Below, piece by piece: positions 22,894 to 29,289 of a stretch of DNA of 40,243 nucleotides. Within the stretch, counting starts at the first letter, position 1. Each line of letters opens with the position of its first letter. The translations under genes and the position numbers were made by a program. Origin of the DNA: a virus; IMG/VR virus record IMGVR_UViG_3300029893_000025, positions 1 through 40,243 of that record. One strand, written 5' to 3'. A model generated the notes under the pieces. It was given only the letters and a program-made list of their open reading frames with translations, had not been told where the DNA came from and made no database searches.

Positions 22894-23208
22894 TCAGCGG
22901 TATTTGCCGTCAATCTTCCGCAGAGCCTCGCCGATAGCCAACCAGAGGGCTTTTTTTATCGGGCGGCGAAGTCGGGACTGCTTTTCTACCTCATTAAGCA
23001 GGGAGTAGAGAGAGGGACTGGAATACATCAGAGTTACAGCCTCCGCTTCCGTCTTTTCCCTTACGCTGTCGGACACGTCGGACCAATCTAGTTCCATGGC
23101 CGCGCAGGCTATCGCCTCGCTTACTCCGGTGTCCTCGTTCTCCAGGTTGGAAAGGGCGTTGATGATATCCCCGGCTTTCGGTTCGCTTCCGTCAAGTATT
23201 TTAGTCAT
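22894..23208 (-). CDS. Hypothetical protein, 104 aa
   Basis: The ATG at 23208 follows GGAGG at 8 nt. The product is acidic and helical (MTKILDGSEPKAGDIINALSNLE..., CAAMELDWSDVSDSVREKTEAE) and ends with basic RRPIKKALWLAIGEALRKIDGKYR. No domain is recognised. A longer upstream frame overlaps the preceding gene and is disfavoured. Confidence 0.6.
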   Translation of the reverse strand: MTKILDGSEPKAGDIINALSNLENEDTGVSEAIACAAMELDWSDVSDSVREKTEAEAVTLMYSSPSLYSLLNEVEKQSRLRRPIKKALWLAIGEALRKIDGKYR

Positions 23209-23251
23209 AGTTTTTACCTCCGGTTTTTTGCTACCTTGATACTGTTTCCCT

Positions 23252-23533
23252 TTAGGCCCAAGGGCCACCTTTGGTAGCGGAGAGGGCCAGACGACCATCG
23301 TAGTCGCTTGAGAGCGCGGCCCGCGCAATCCGGCAAGCCGAGCCGAGGTCGTCCGTCCTCCATGCGGTGAGCGTCCTCGCCGCCAGTATGCGGAGCGCGG
23401 CCGGAGCCGTCCCGTTTATCGCCCAGGAGACGAGCGTCTCCATCGCCGCCCAGGTGTAGTCGTCGGTCTTTTTGGCTCCCGGCGTATAAGCCGGTAGCCC
23501 CGCAAACAGTCCCGCTATCTTTTTGGTTTTCAT
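23252..23533 (-). CDS. Hypothetical protein behind a structured leader, 93 aa
   Basis: The ATG at 23533 follows AGGAGG at about 10 nt, so this start is preferred over longer frames that would cross the leader. The product (MKTKKIAGLFAGLPAYTPGAKKTDDYTWAAMETLVSWAING...) is Ala-rich and helical with no clear motif. Its mRNA begins at 23649 with a leader predicted to form a pseudoknot or two alternative helices. The function is unknown. Confidence 0.6.
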   Translation of the reverse strand: MKTKKIAGLFAGLPAYTPGAKKTDDYTWAAMETLVSWAINGTAPAALRILAARTLTAWRTDDLGSACRIARAALSSDYDGRLALSATKGGPWA

Positions 23534-23570
23534 GATTTTTTGTCCTCCTAGTTTACCAATCCCAAAATGA

Positions 23571-23649
23571 GACTCCCCGGCAGGTGCTCTTGTCGAGGGA
23601 GCGCGGGGCCGGGGAGTCCTTAAATTTAAAAACCGCGCTTGCCCTCGAC
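23571..23649 (-). promoter_or_regulatory. Pseudoknot-forming 5' leader RNA
   Basis: In RNA order there are four segments: a1 (23649-23633), b1 (23618-23608), a2 (23606-23592), b2 (23581-23571). a1 pairs with a2 over 15 bp with a 2-nt bulge, and b1 pairs with b2 over 11 perfect bp. The order a1-b1-a2-b2 crosses, so the helices form an H-type pseudoknot or compete. Segment a1 begins exactly at the predicted +1 of the promoter at 23656-23684. It is a strong candidate cis-regulatory RNA for the 93-aa gene. Confidence 0.65.
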
Positions 23650-23655
23650 ATACAT

Positions 23656-23684
23656 ATCTTAGCATGGAGCCGCGCTGAAATCAA
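23656..23684 (-). promoter_or_regulatory. Promoter of the 93-aa gene
   Basis: Minus strand: TTGATT, 17 nt, TAAGAT with an upstream TGC. The predicted +1 is 23649, the first base of the leader helix. Confidence 0.65.
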
Positions 23685-23767
23685 GCCCCTGGACGGGACT
23701 TTACACGGATTTTACATACCTACAATAGGTAGTAGGCGGGAGATTCCGGGGGTACAATAGAAAGGGT

Positions 23768-23801
23768 GGCCCGCCCCGTCGACGACGGAACGGAGCGGGC
23801 C
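23768..23801 (-). terminator. Nested hairpin after the 87-aa gene
   Basis: A 7-bp stem (23768-23774/23795-23801) encloses a 5-bp stem (23776-23780/23784-23788), 11 nt after the stop at 23812 on the minus strand. There is only a short T-containing tail. It probably separates the 87-aa gene cluster from the next promoter. Confidence 0.5.
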
Positions 23802-23811
23802 GGGGGTCGCG

Positions 23812-24075
23812 TTACGGCCAGGACCTCAGGACGGCCAGCGAAGCGGCCCAGAGGCCGATTGTAGCCGCCAGAACCCCGCCCGATAGGGTGATGACCCGGC
23901 GCGCCGTTGCCGCGCTCCTGCGGCCCTTGCCGCGTGATTTGGAGCGTACCCAGTTTTTGCCCGCGCCCGCGCTCCGCGCTATTTGGGTTATGCGCGCCGC
24001 GCTCACCCCGTAGCGGCGGCCCGCCGCCGCCCCGCCCTTAAATTTCACCGTCCGCGCTTTCATGCAGTTCGTCAT
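23812..24075 (-). CDS. Helix-turn-helix-like protein with C-terminal membrane anchor, 87 aa
   Basis: The ATG at 24075 follows AGGAGG at 8 nt, and that site overlaps the stop of the 19-aa gene. Residues 15-45 (GAAAGRRYGVSAARITQIARSAG) resemble a helix-turn-helix with a basic recognition helix, followed by a very basic linker (RSKSRGKGRRSAATARR). Residues 62-82 are hydrophobic (VITLSGGVLAATIGLWAASLA). A small DNA-binding protein tethered to the membrane is the direct reading. This is unusual in phages. Alternatively the HTH match is fortuitous. Confidence 0.55.
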   Translation of the reverse strand: MTNCMKARTVKFKGGAAAGRRYGVSAARITQIARSAGAGKNWVRSKSRGKGRRSAATARRVITLSGGVLAATIGLWAASLAVLRSWP

Positions 24076-24088
24076 GTTTTTTTGCCTC

Positions 24089-24148
24089 CTATTGTCCGCT
24101 CATCATCAACAACACCAACAACGCGCACACCAAAAAAAGGCGGCGCAT
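24089..24148 (-). CDS. Hydrophobic micropeptide, 19 aa
   Basis: The frame reads MRRLFLVCALLVLLMMSGQ. It begins one base after the stop of the 23-aa gene and its own stop is embedded in the AGGAGG of the HTH-membrane gene. A short basic start plus a 13-residue hydrophobic core resembles small membrane peptides or type I toxins. Translational coupling is indicated by spacing. Confidence 0.45.
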   Translation of the reverse strand: MRRLFLVCALLVLLMMSGQ

Positions 24149-24149
24149 A

Positions 24150-24221
24150 TTATCGGCCCAGCCTGAGGGCCCCCACCTTTTTATCGGCGGGGGTTTTGGC
24201 TTCTTTCGTCGTGTTTTCCAT
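24150..24221 (-). CDS. Charged micropeptide, 23 aa
   Basis: The ATG at 24221 has a GGAG site about 9 nt upstream. The product (MENTTKEAKTPADKKVGALR...) is polar. It is the first frame after the promoter at 24300-24329 and is followed at 1 nt by the hydrophobic micropeptide. It may act as a leader or a small co-expressed protein. Confidence 0.4.
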   Translation of the reverse strand: MENTTKEAKTPADKKVGALRLGR

Positions 24222-24299
24222 TTTTTTATTCTCCGTTTTTTTTAGTTCCCCCGTCGGGGTTCCCGTCGGGGGCGGCGCGCTCCACCGCGCCACAACAAA

Positions 24300-24329
24300 A
24301 TATTAGCAAACTGCCGCGCGGCGTGTCAA
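24300..24329 (-). promoter_or_regulatory. Promoter of the micropeptide / HTH-membrane operon
   Basis: Minus strand: TTGACA, 18 nt, TAATAT. Predicted +1 is about 24293. The 70-nt leader holds a GC-rich inverted repeat near 24246-24275. Confidence 0.55.
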
Positions 24330-24573
24330 CACATTTCCGCGCAAGGCCCGGCGCGCCATTATAAGGAACGCGCGCGCACGTTCGGAGCCCTGCCCGCGCC
24401 CGGAGCCCGGAGAGGGCCCCGGCCCCGCTGTCAAGGCCCCGGACGTTGACGCGAAAAGGGGCGCGCCGATTCTGTCAAGGCCCAGCCCGGACTAGGCCCC
24501 GAAAACCCGCAGGAAGGAAATCCGCGCGACGCGCGGGGGCAATCTGCGCCCGCCGCCGGACCCCCCGGGCCCC

Positions 24574-24648
24574 CATATAAATAGCGCCGAAACGATTTGC
24601 TCTATATCCCTATATAAATAGCGCCGACCCCCATATAAATAGCGCCGA
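24574..24648. repeat. Three direct repeats of ATATAAATAGCGCCGA
   Basis: Copies lie at 24574-24590, 24611-24627 and 24632-24648 (17 nt, one mismatch at the first base), in the non-coding region upstream of the early promoters. The repeat joins an AT half with a GC half. Iteron-like binding sites for a replication or regulatory protein are the likely meaning. The rest of 24330-24750 is GC-rich without a gene. Confidence 0.6.
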
Positions 24649-24751
24649 CGCGTGAGCCCACAGGCCGGGACCTCCGTCGGGGATTGGGGTCTTTTTATGG
24701 CCCGCGGAAAAACATCCACAGGGGGTCCCTTGGGGTGCCTCAAAATAACGC

Positions 24752-24780
24752 TTGACATAGCGCGTACAGTTTCGTAAGAT
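24752..24780 (+). promoter_or_regulatory. Early promoter 1
   Basis: TTGACA, 17 nt, TAAGAT. Predicted +1 at 24787 is one base before the ATG at 24788, another near-leaderless arrangement. Confidence 0.7.
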
Positions 24781-24787
24781 ATTCCGT

Positions 24788-25027
24788 ATGAGCCACAGCA
24801 ATGAAACGCGTTCTCCGTCGGAGAAAATAGGTGTTGACAAACCTGTATGGGTATGCTATACTGGTTGTGTGGCCGAAAGATTTAAGAGCGCTGGGTTTCC
24901 ACTCCACTCCGTTTCCCAGCGCTCCAATTTTGGGAGCACATGTATGGAGGAAAGAGATATGACCGAGTATGAAATAAGGGCAGAGCGCGCCGCGCGGAGC
25001 GCGCCAAACTTCGCAGACAAGGCATAA
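24788..25027 (+). CDS. Small early protein, 79 aa (or 22 aa from an internal start)
   Basis: The ATG at 24788 lies one base after the predicted start of early promoter 1, so a leaderless 79-aa product is possible (MSHSNETRSPSEKIGVDKP...). A second promoter (24834-24862) lies inside this frame, and a second start at 24959 with GGAGG nearby would give only the 22-aa MTEYEIRAERAARSAPNFADKA. The latter end is the more protein-like part. Which start is used, or whether both are used from the two promoters, cannot be decided. Confidence 0.45.
   Translation: MSHSNETRSPSEKIGVDKPVWVCYTGCVAERFKSAGFPLHSVSQRSNFGSTCMEERDMTEYEIRAERAARSAPNFADKA
24834..24862 (+). promoter_or_regulatory. Early promoter 2
   Basis: TTGACA, 17 nt, TGC-TATACT (extended -10). 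Predicted +1 at 24869. The leader holds a perfect 10-bp stem (24886-24895/24915-24924) with a 19-nt loop before the ribosome site of the 22-aa frame. Confidence 0.8.
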
Positions 25028-25060
25028 CGTAAATTCGGAAAAACACAGAAGGAGAAAGAC

Positions 25061-25321
25061 ATGTACGAAAAAAAAGAACAGATGGAGTTGGGCGACGCGG
25101 AAATCAGGTCGTTAGCCGTGCTGGTAGCCCTTGTAACCGGAGACGGCGCGCGGACCGTGGCCCTGAGGGAACACATGAAGACCACAGGGACCGAGGAGCA
25201 GATGGTGGCGGTAAAAGAGCGGATAGCCTCGCTCCGCCTCAACGACGAGGTCCAGTGGTTTGACTTCGTCTCAGCCATAGAGGCTGTAATCGGAGAGGCC
25301 CTTTACACGGAGGGGAAATAA
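25061..25321 (+). CDS. Hypothetical early protein, 86 aa
   Basis: A site AAGGAG precedes the ATG. The product is acidic and helical (MYEKKEQMELGDAEIRSLAVLVALVTGDGARTVALREHMKT...). No motif is recognised. It is the first full-size gene of the recombination operon and is followed 1 nt later by the next gene. Confidence 0.65.
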   Translation: MYEKKEQMELGDAEIRSLAVLVALVTGDGARTVALREHMKTTGTEEQMVAVKERIASLRLNDEVQWFDFVSAIEAVIGEALYTEGK

Positions 25322-25322
25322 C

Positions 25323-25673
25323 ATGGAAGACAATAAGACCGAAAAGACCATAGTCAAGTATATGCCCGATGGCGGGAAACTGGATGTGATGGCGGTGGAG
25401 ATAAGCGGCCGCCGGGGGCTCCTGATTCCCAACAACGCCTCTTTCGGAAAATACTCCGGCTACACGTGCGACAGGTGCGGAGAGGAGGCCGGGGCGGTGG
25501 TTCTCTACGTCGGCAACGAAAACCCGAGGGCCACTACCATATGCGAAAAATGCACAGAATCCGACATGACCGAGGTTCTAAAGGCTATAAAGGAAGCCGA
25601 GGATAAGGCCAAAACGCTATACGTGCCCAAGCACGTGGCGGATAAGAAAGCGACCAACGAGGAGGGGAAATAA
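25323..25673 (+). CDS. Zinc-finger-like early protein, 116 aa
   Basis: A CDRCGEE...CEKC pair (about residues 50-53 and 78-81) suggests one zinc ribbon in the middle of a small protein with a charged helical C-terminus (LKAIKEAEDKAKTLYVPKHVADKK). It overlaps the annealing-protein start by one base. It may help single-strand DNA or protein binding. The function is inferred from neighbours only. Confidence 0.6.
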   Translation: MEDNKTEKTIVKYMPDGGKLDVMAVEISGRRGLLIPNNASFGKYSGYTCDRCGEEAGAVVLYVGNENPRATTICEKCTESDMTEVLKAIKEAEDKAKTLYVPKHVADKKATNEEGK

Positions 25674-26665
25674 TGAGCGGAGAAATTGTCCCCCGCGAGA
25701 GCGGGGAGGTTGAGATAGTGGGGCCCGGCGCAAGCCGGGCCGGGGTCTACGAGGCGGTGGAGTTTGATAACCGCTTTGACATGTCGCCCCTGCTTCCCAC
25801 CGCCGGGACCCTTGTTCTGGACGAGAAACAGCGCGAGGTGCTACGGGCCCCCGTGGACCCCGCCATGGTGGAGATACGCCCCGACGGGCTGATATATCTG
25901 CCGTGGGTGGAGTATCACCGCAGGCTTGACACCGCCTTCGGGGCGGCATGGTCTATGGTCCCCAACGGCATGCCCAAGTTTGACCGGACAAGCAATCAGA
26001 TAATGTGGGGGTTCTATCTGATAGTGCGGGGGACTTTGGTGGACTTCGCCATCGGCGGCCAGCAGTATATGCCCGACAACGACACCATGTCCTACTCCGA
26101 CGCCATAGAGGGGGCCAAGTCAAACGCCCTCATGCGGGTCTGTAAGCGTTTGGGGATAGGGCTGGAGTTGTGGACTCCGTCCTTTGTTCAGGATTGGAAG
26201 CGGTCTCACGGGGAGACTTATCAGGACGCCCGCGGCAAAACACGGTGGCGCAAAAAGCGCGGCTCTTTCTCTGCCCCCGCGGCCAACAGGCCCGCGCCCG
26301 AAAGCAAGCCGGAGCCGAAGCCCGAGCCCGCGGAGGCCCCCCAGCCCGAGCCGAAGGCGGAAACCCCGGACGTGCGGGAGGTTCGCGCGGACGTGAACAA
26401 AAAGGACGGCGACTACGTTAAGGTCTTTGACAACATCGTCATCCACGAAATCACGCCCAAGAAGGCCAAGAACGGGCGGGAGTTCCTCACGTGTGTCAAC
26501 ATTGAGGGGAAAGATAAGACCTACATATACGCCTTTGATAAAAAGGTCTTTGATTTCCTGTACGGGGCCCAGATGAACGGGAACAAGATGAGGATGGAGG
26601 TTATAGAGCGCGACGGCGGGAGGGATAACCCGGTTTTGGTGTTCCTCTCCGGGGTGCTCAAATGA
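25673..26665 (+). CDS. Single-strand annealing protein (Rad52/Mgm101-like) fused to an OB-like domain, 330 aa
   Basis: Residues 60-185 match the style of the Rad52-related annealing proteins: WVEYHRRLDTAFGAAWSMVPNG, then DAIEGAKSNALMRVCKRLGIGLELW, the hallmark EGAKTDALKRA-type helix of Mgm101/Rad52-like proteins. It anneals complementary single strands during phage recombination. A Pro/Glu/Lys linker (about 200-232) leads to a beta-rich C-terminal domain (KVFDNIVIHEITPKKAKNGREFLTCVNIEGKDKTYIYAF) with the look of an OB-fold as in single-strand-binding proteins. It overlaps the exonuclease gene by 4 nt, the usual recombinase pair. Confidence 0.75.
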   Translation: MSGEIVPRESGEVEIVGPGASRAGVYEAVEFDNRFDMSPLLPTAGTLVLDEKQREVLRAPVDPAMVEIRPDGLIYLPWVEYHRRLDTAFGAAWSMVPNGMPKFDRTSNQIMWGFYLIVRGTLVDFAIGGQQYMPDNDTMSYSDAIEGAKSNALMRVCKRLGIGLELWTPSFVQDWKRSHGETYQDARGKTRWRKKRGSFSAPAANRPAPESKPEPKPEPAEAPQPEPKAETPDVREVRADVNKKDGDYVKVFDNIVIHEITPKKAKNGREFLTCVNIEGKDKTYIYAFDKKVFDFLYGAQMNGNKMRMEVIERDGGRDNPVLVFLSGVLK

Positions 26666-27477
26666 TGACGCCTAAGTACAACGTGCTCCCCATTGAGAGG
26701 GATGGGAAGCACTTTTATCAGGTGGTGGGGCTCAATGGCTTAGAACTTGACGAGCCCTACGGGTCTGTCACCCAGCGCCTCAAGATAATAGGCGGGGGTA
26801 AGACCGAGGCCCTCATCCGGTGGTCGCGCAACACGGCTTTGGCCAACGTGCGCGCCGCCCTGATGGAGTACGATGGCGAAAATCTGTTTATCCGCGAGGA
26901 CGAGATAGAGGCCATCATAAAGAGGGGCGCGGAGGAGCCCCAGCGAGTCTTTGAGAAAGCCGGAGACGTGGGGACCCGGGTCCATCGCGCCATAGACGAG
27001 TTCATAGTCTGGTGCATTGGGGGGCGTAAGGGCCCCCCGCCCTACCCCTCGGATGAGGACGTCGTCCCGGCCTATGAATCGTTCCTCAAGTTCGTTGAGG
27101 CGGAGGACATAGACTTCCTTCTGGCGGATACCTCCGTGGCAAGCCTACGCCACAAGTATGGCGGACGACTTGACGCTGTCTGTTACGTGAGAAAGAGTAA
27201 GAAACTGGTCCTTGCGGATTGGAAGACGTCGTCGGGGATAAGAGACGACTACGCGGTACAGTGCGCCGGGTACGCCATGGCTTTCTATGAGACCTATGGC
27301 AAGCGCATTGACCGGGCTTTCGTCGCTCGGTTTGATAAGGAGAAGCCGGGCCGCATAGACTTCCGATACGTAAATCTGCCTAAGGCAAAAAAGGCATGGG
27401 TCCACGCTCTGGGCCTCAATGAGCACTATGGGAGGTCATTATGGGAAAGCGCCCTCAGAAAGACATTAAAACATTGA
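26662..27477 (+). CDS. PD-(D/E)XK exonuclease (RecB/Cas4-like), 271 aa
   Basis: The active-site pattern is visible: GTRVHRAIDEF (104-114), GGRLDAV with Asp171, LADWKTS (184-190, Asp186 and Lys188), then QCAGYAMAF (from about 200). This is the RecB-family nuclease core. Together with the annealing protein it forms a two-component recombination system in which the nuclease resects ends and the partner anneals strands. The ATG overlaps the upstream TGA (ATGATG). The 3' end overlaps the ribbon-helix-helix gene. Confidence 0.85.
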   Translation: MMTPKYNVLPIERDGKHFYQVVGLNGLELDEPYGSVTQRLKIIGGGKTEALIRWSRNTALANVRAALMEYDGENLFIREDEIEAIIKRGAEEPQRVFEKAGDVGTRVHRAIDEFIVWCIGGRKGPPPYPSDEDVVPAYESFLKFVEAEDIDFLLADTSVASLRHKYGGRLDAVCYVRKSKKLVLADWKTSSGIRDDYAVQCAGYAMAFYETYGKRIDRAFVARFDKEKPGRIDFRYVNLPKAKKAWVHALGLNEHYGRSLWESALRKTLKH

Positions 27478-27620
27478 TAATCAACGTCCGCGTCAGTCCG
27501 ATGGAGTTGTCTGCCATCAAAAAGACTGCGCGGGAGATGAGGATGTCTCTCAGCAAGTACGTCAGGTTCTCGGCCCTGAATTACCCAGACATTGCGGACT
27601 CTGTGCTGGGGGCAAAATGA
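27441..27620 (+). CDS. Ribbon-helix-helix (Arc/MetJ-like) protein, 59 aa
   Basis: The ATG at 27441 follows GGGAGG and lies inside the end of the exonuclease gene. The sequence IINVRVSPMELSAIKKTARE followed by MSLSKYVRFSAL is the beta-strand plus two helices of a ribbon-helix-helix DNA-binding domain. It would dimerise and bind short operators, so it may regulate early genes or help mobilisation-like nicking; there is no relaxase nearby. It overlaps the next gene (ATGA). Confidence 0.75.
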   Translation: MGKRPQKDIKTLIINVRVSPMELSAIKKTAREMRMSLSKYVRFSALNYPDIADSVLGAK

Positions 27621-27775
27621 CGTACCTCATCAAGTACCACGTGAAAGGCAAGACGGTGTTGGTCAACGTTAAAGCAAGGAGGCAGTCTGAGGCCCTATAC
27701 CGGGCCGCCAAAATGGCGGATATGACGGTGGGCATGTTCAAGAACTTCGTGATAAACGTTACCCCCGGGATATGA
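27617..27775 (+). CDS. Hypothetical small basic protein, 52 aa
   Basis: Overlaps the previous stop (ATGA). MTYLIKYHVKGKTVLVNVKA, then a basic helix RRQSEALYRAAKMADM and a hydrophobic end. Possibly an alpha/beta protein; no match known. Confidence 0.5.
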   Translation: MTYLIKYHVKGKTVLVNVKARRQSEALYRAAKMADMTVGMFKNFVINVTPGI

Positions 27776-27821
27776 CCGGGCGGCGGGGGTTATGGGCCCC
27801 CGCCAAATAATCGGAGGAATT

Positions 27822-28001
27822 ATGAAATATGTTTGCCCGGAATCCGGGACTATACCAAAGTGCAAGGACTGCGCGCATGCCGAGCCCCATGGTCGGACGG
27901 TTAGGTGCGAGGGGTTTTGTTCTGATACGGCAATAGAGGGCAAGTCCCTCGCTGTCCGCGCGATTAAATGTGTGGAGGCGTCCGATGAAGAAAAAGAATA
28001 G
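27822..28001 (+). CDS. Cysteine-rich small protein, 59 aa
   Basis: The ATG at 27822 follows GGAGG. Cysteines at CPESG, CKDCAH, CEGFC and CVEAS suggest a zinc-binding knuckle. A longer upstream start was not chosen because the ribosome site fits this ATG. The function is unknown. Confidence 0.6.
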   Translation: MKYVCPESGTIPKCKDCAHAEPHGRTVRCEGFCSDTAIEGKSLAVRAIKCVEASDEEKE

Positions 28002-28185
28002 CGGATATGCGGCCGCCACCGTCTCCAGTCGGTGGCCGTCTGGCAGGTCCACTGTGGCGGTGAGGTTGGTGGGAGACCCCACTATTAAATCCGTGCTTGA
28101 GGCTTTTGACAAGTGCCTCAAGGCGCTGAAAATGCCTTATCACGGGCGAGTTGTGGCCAGATATATCCCCGACGAGGTTGACTAA
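27985..28185 (+). CDS. Hypothetical protein, 66 aa
   Basis: The ATG at 27985 lies 6 nt after GGAGG. MKKKNSGYAAATVSSRWPS...KSVLEAFDKCLKALKMPYHGRVVARYIPDEVD: a basic start and an alpha/beta second half. Overlaps the previous gene by 17 nt and the next by one base. Confidence 0.55.
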   Translation: MKKKNSGYAAATVSSRWPSGRSTVAVRLVGDPTIKSVLEAFDKCLKALKMPYHGRVVARYIPDEVD

Positions 28186-28319
28186 TGCAAGCGCCCAAGA
28201 GACGCTCGTGCCGCTTTTATAACATCCGCAACAAAAAGAGGCCCCGCGGTTGCGAGAAAGGCATGGTCTGCACGTTCCAGTGCGAGGAATACTGGAGGAG
28301 GAGTAAAATAAAGCGTTGA
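28185..28319 (+). CDS. Small Cys/Arg-rich protein, 44 aa
   Basis: ATG overlaps the previous stop (TAATG). Contains four Cys (RSCRFYN, GCEKGMVC, FQCEEYW) and many Arg/Lys. Probably a small zinc-binding protein. Its stop overlaps the -35 of the promoter at 28316-28344, marking the end of the recombination operon. Confidence 0.55.
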   Translation: MQAPKRRSCRFYNIRNKKRPRGCEKGMVCTFQCEEYWRRSKIKR

Positions 28320-28344
28320 CAACCTCTCGCATATGTAATACAAT
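28316..28344 (+). promoter_or_regulatory. Promoter of the replication operon
   Basis: TTGACA, 17 nt, TACAAT. Predicted +1 about 28351, giving a 26-nt leader with AGGAGG before the ATG at 28377. Confidence 0.75.
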
Positions 28345-28376
28345 TCCCGTACGGCAATTTTCACTCAGGAGGAGAA

Positions 28377-28937
28377 ATGCGGTTCTTTACGTCAGACACA
28401 CACTTCCGACACGCGAACATCATCCAGTATGATTCGCGGCCCTTTTCGTCGGTGGAGGAGATGAACGAGACCATAATTGAGACGTGGAATATGACGGTCT
28501 CAAAGCGGGACACCGTGTATCACCTTGGAGACATCGGCTTCGGGTCTCCGGCGGTAATGTGGCCCATCATACAGCGCCTTAACGGGCGCAGGATTCTGGT
28601 CCGCGGCAACCACGACCTGTTCAATGGTTACACCGCGCGCCGCTGTGCCATGGTACACCCCGAAATGTTTCACGACATCTGCGATATTGACACAACGCGG
28701 ATAGGCGAATATAATGTCGTGATGAGCCACTACCCCTATGAGGACCAACGTTTCGCGGAAAGGGCTCCGCGCATGCTCGGGGATTGGCTTATACACGGCC
28801 ACACTCACAAGATGACGCCCAGGGTTGTATGCGGCCCGGGCGGCCGCAAGATGATAAACGTAAGTTGTTGCCATTGGGACTACGCACCAGTGCCGGAAAC
28901 GACCATACTGCACCTGATAAGGGAAAACGGAGGATAA
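28377..28937 (+). CDS. Calcineurin-like phosphoesterase, 186 aa (early region)
   Basis: All metal-ligand motifs of the family are present: SDTHF with Asp7 and His9, GD (51-52), GNHD (77-80), SHYP with His117 and GHTH (140-143). The length is compact, as in the small phage and bacterial YfcE/Lambda PPase-like phosphoesterases. It follows a strong ribosome site (AGGAGG) and opens the replication transcript. The substrate is unknown; a nucleotide or RNA end is possible. Confidence 0.9.
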   Translation: MRFFTSDTHFRHANIIQYDSRPFSSVEEMNETIIETWNMTVSKRDTVYHLGDIGFGSPAVMWPIIQRLNGRRILVRGNHDLFNGYTARRCAMVHPEMFHDICDIDTTRIGEYNVVMSHYPYEDQRFAERAPRMLGDWLIHGHTHKMTPRVVCGPGGRKMINVSCCHWDYAPVPETTILHLIRENGG

Positions 28938-28938
28938 C

Positions 28939-29289
28939 ATGAAGACGCTCAAGATGAAAATAGGAGGAGGGGTTGTGAGCATAAAAAAGACGGTAAACTG
29001 CTGGAACTGCGGGGAGCAGATACAGAGGGTAACAAAATTCTGCCCGCATTGCGGGGGCAGGAACGGGACCATGAAAACGGTTCGCGACATAAAGCAAATG
29101 CTGGGGAAACTGGAGGCGGTGGAGCCCTCCCCGTTTTTTGGCGCCCAATCCCTTATGCAGTTTGAGGCCCTCCGGGGGACCATGCTGGGCATGCTTAGGT
29201 GGACCCTCGGGATTGAGGACACGGACTACTCCGAGCACCTCAGAAAAAGCGTGGAATCCTTCAACCGGGAAAGGCGGGGGGACAAATGA
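28939..29289 (+). CDS. Zinc-ribbon protein, 116 aa
   Basis: Residues 19-42 hold CWNCGEQ...FCPHCGG, a classical double-knuckle zinc ribbon. The rest is helical (TMKTVRDIKQMLGKLEAVEPS, EHLRKSVESFNRERRG). It follows the phosphoesterase at 1 nt and overlaps the O-like gene by 4 nt. A role in replication is suggested only by neighbours. Confidence 0.6.
   Translation: MKTLKMKIGGGVVSIKKTVNCWNCGEQIQRVTKFCPHCGGRNGTMKTVRDIKQMLGKLEAVEPSPFFGAQSLMQFEALRGTMLGMLRWTLGIEDTDYSEHLRKSVESFNRERRGDK

Noticed and set aside
24574-24648. CRISPR-like array
   Set aside because: Only three 17-nt repeats with irregular spacing of 20 and 4 nt; no spacers of constant size and no cas genes.
24492-24758. Minus-strand 88-aa open frame over the iterons
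   Set aside because: Created by the repeats themselves, no ribosome site, low-complexity product.
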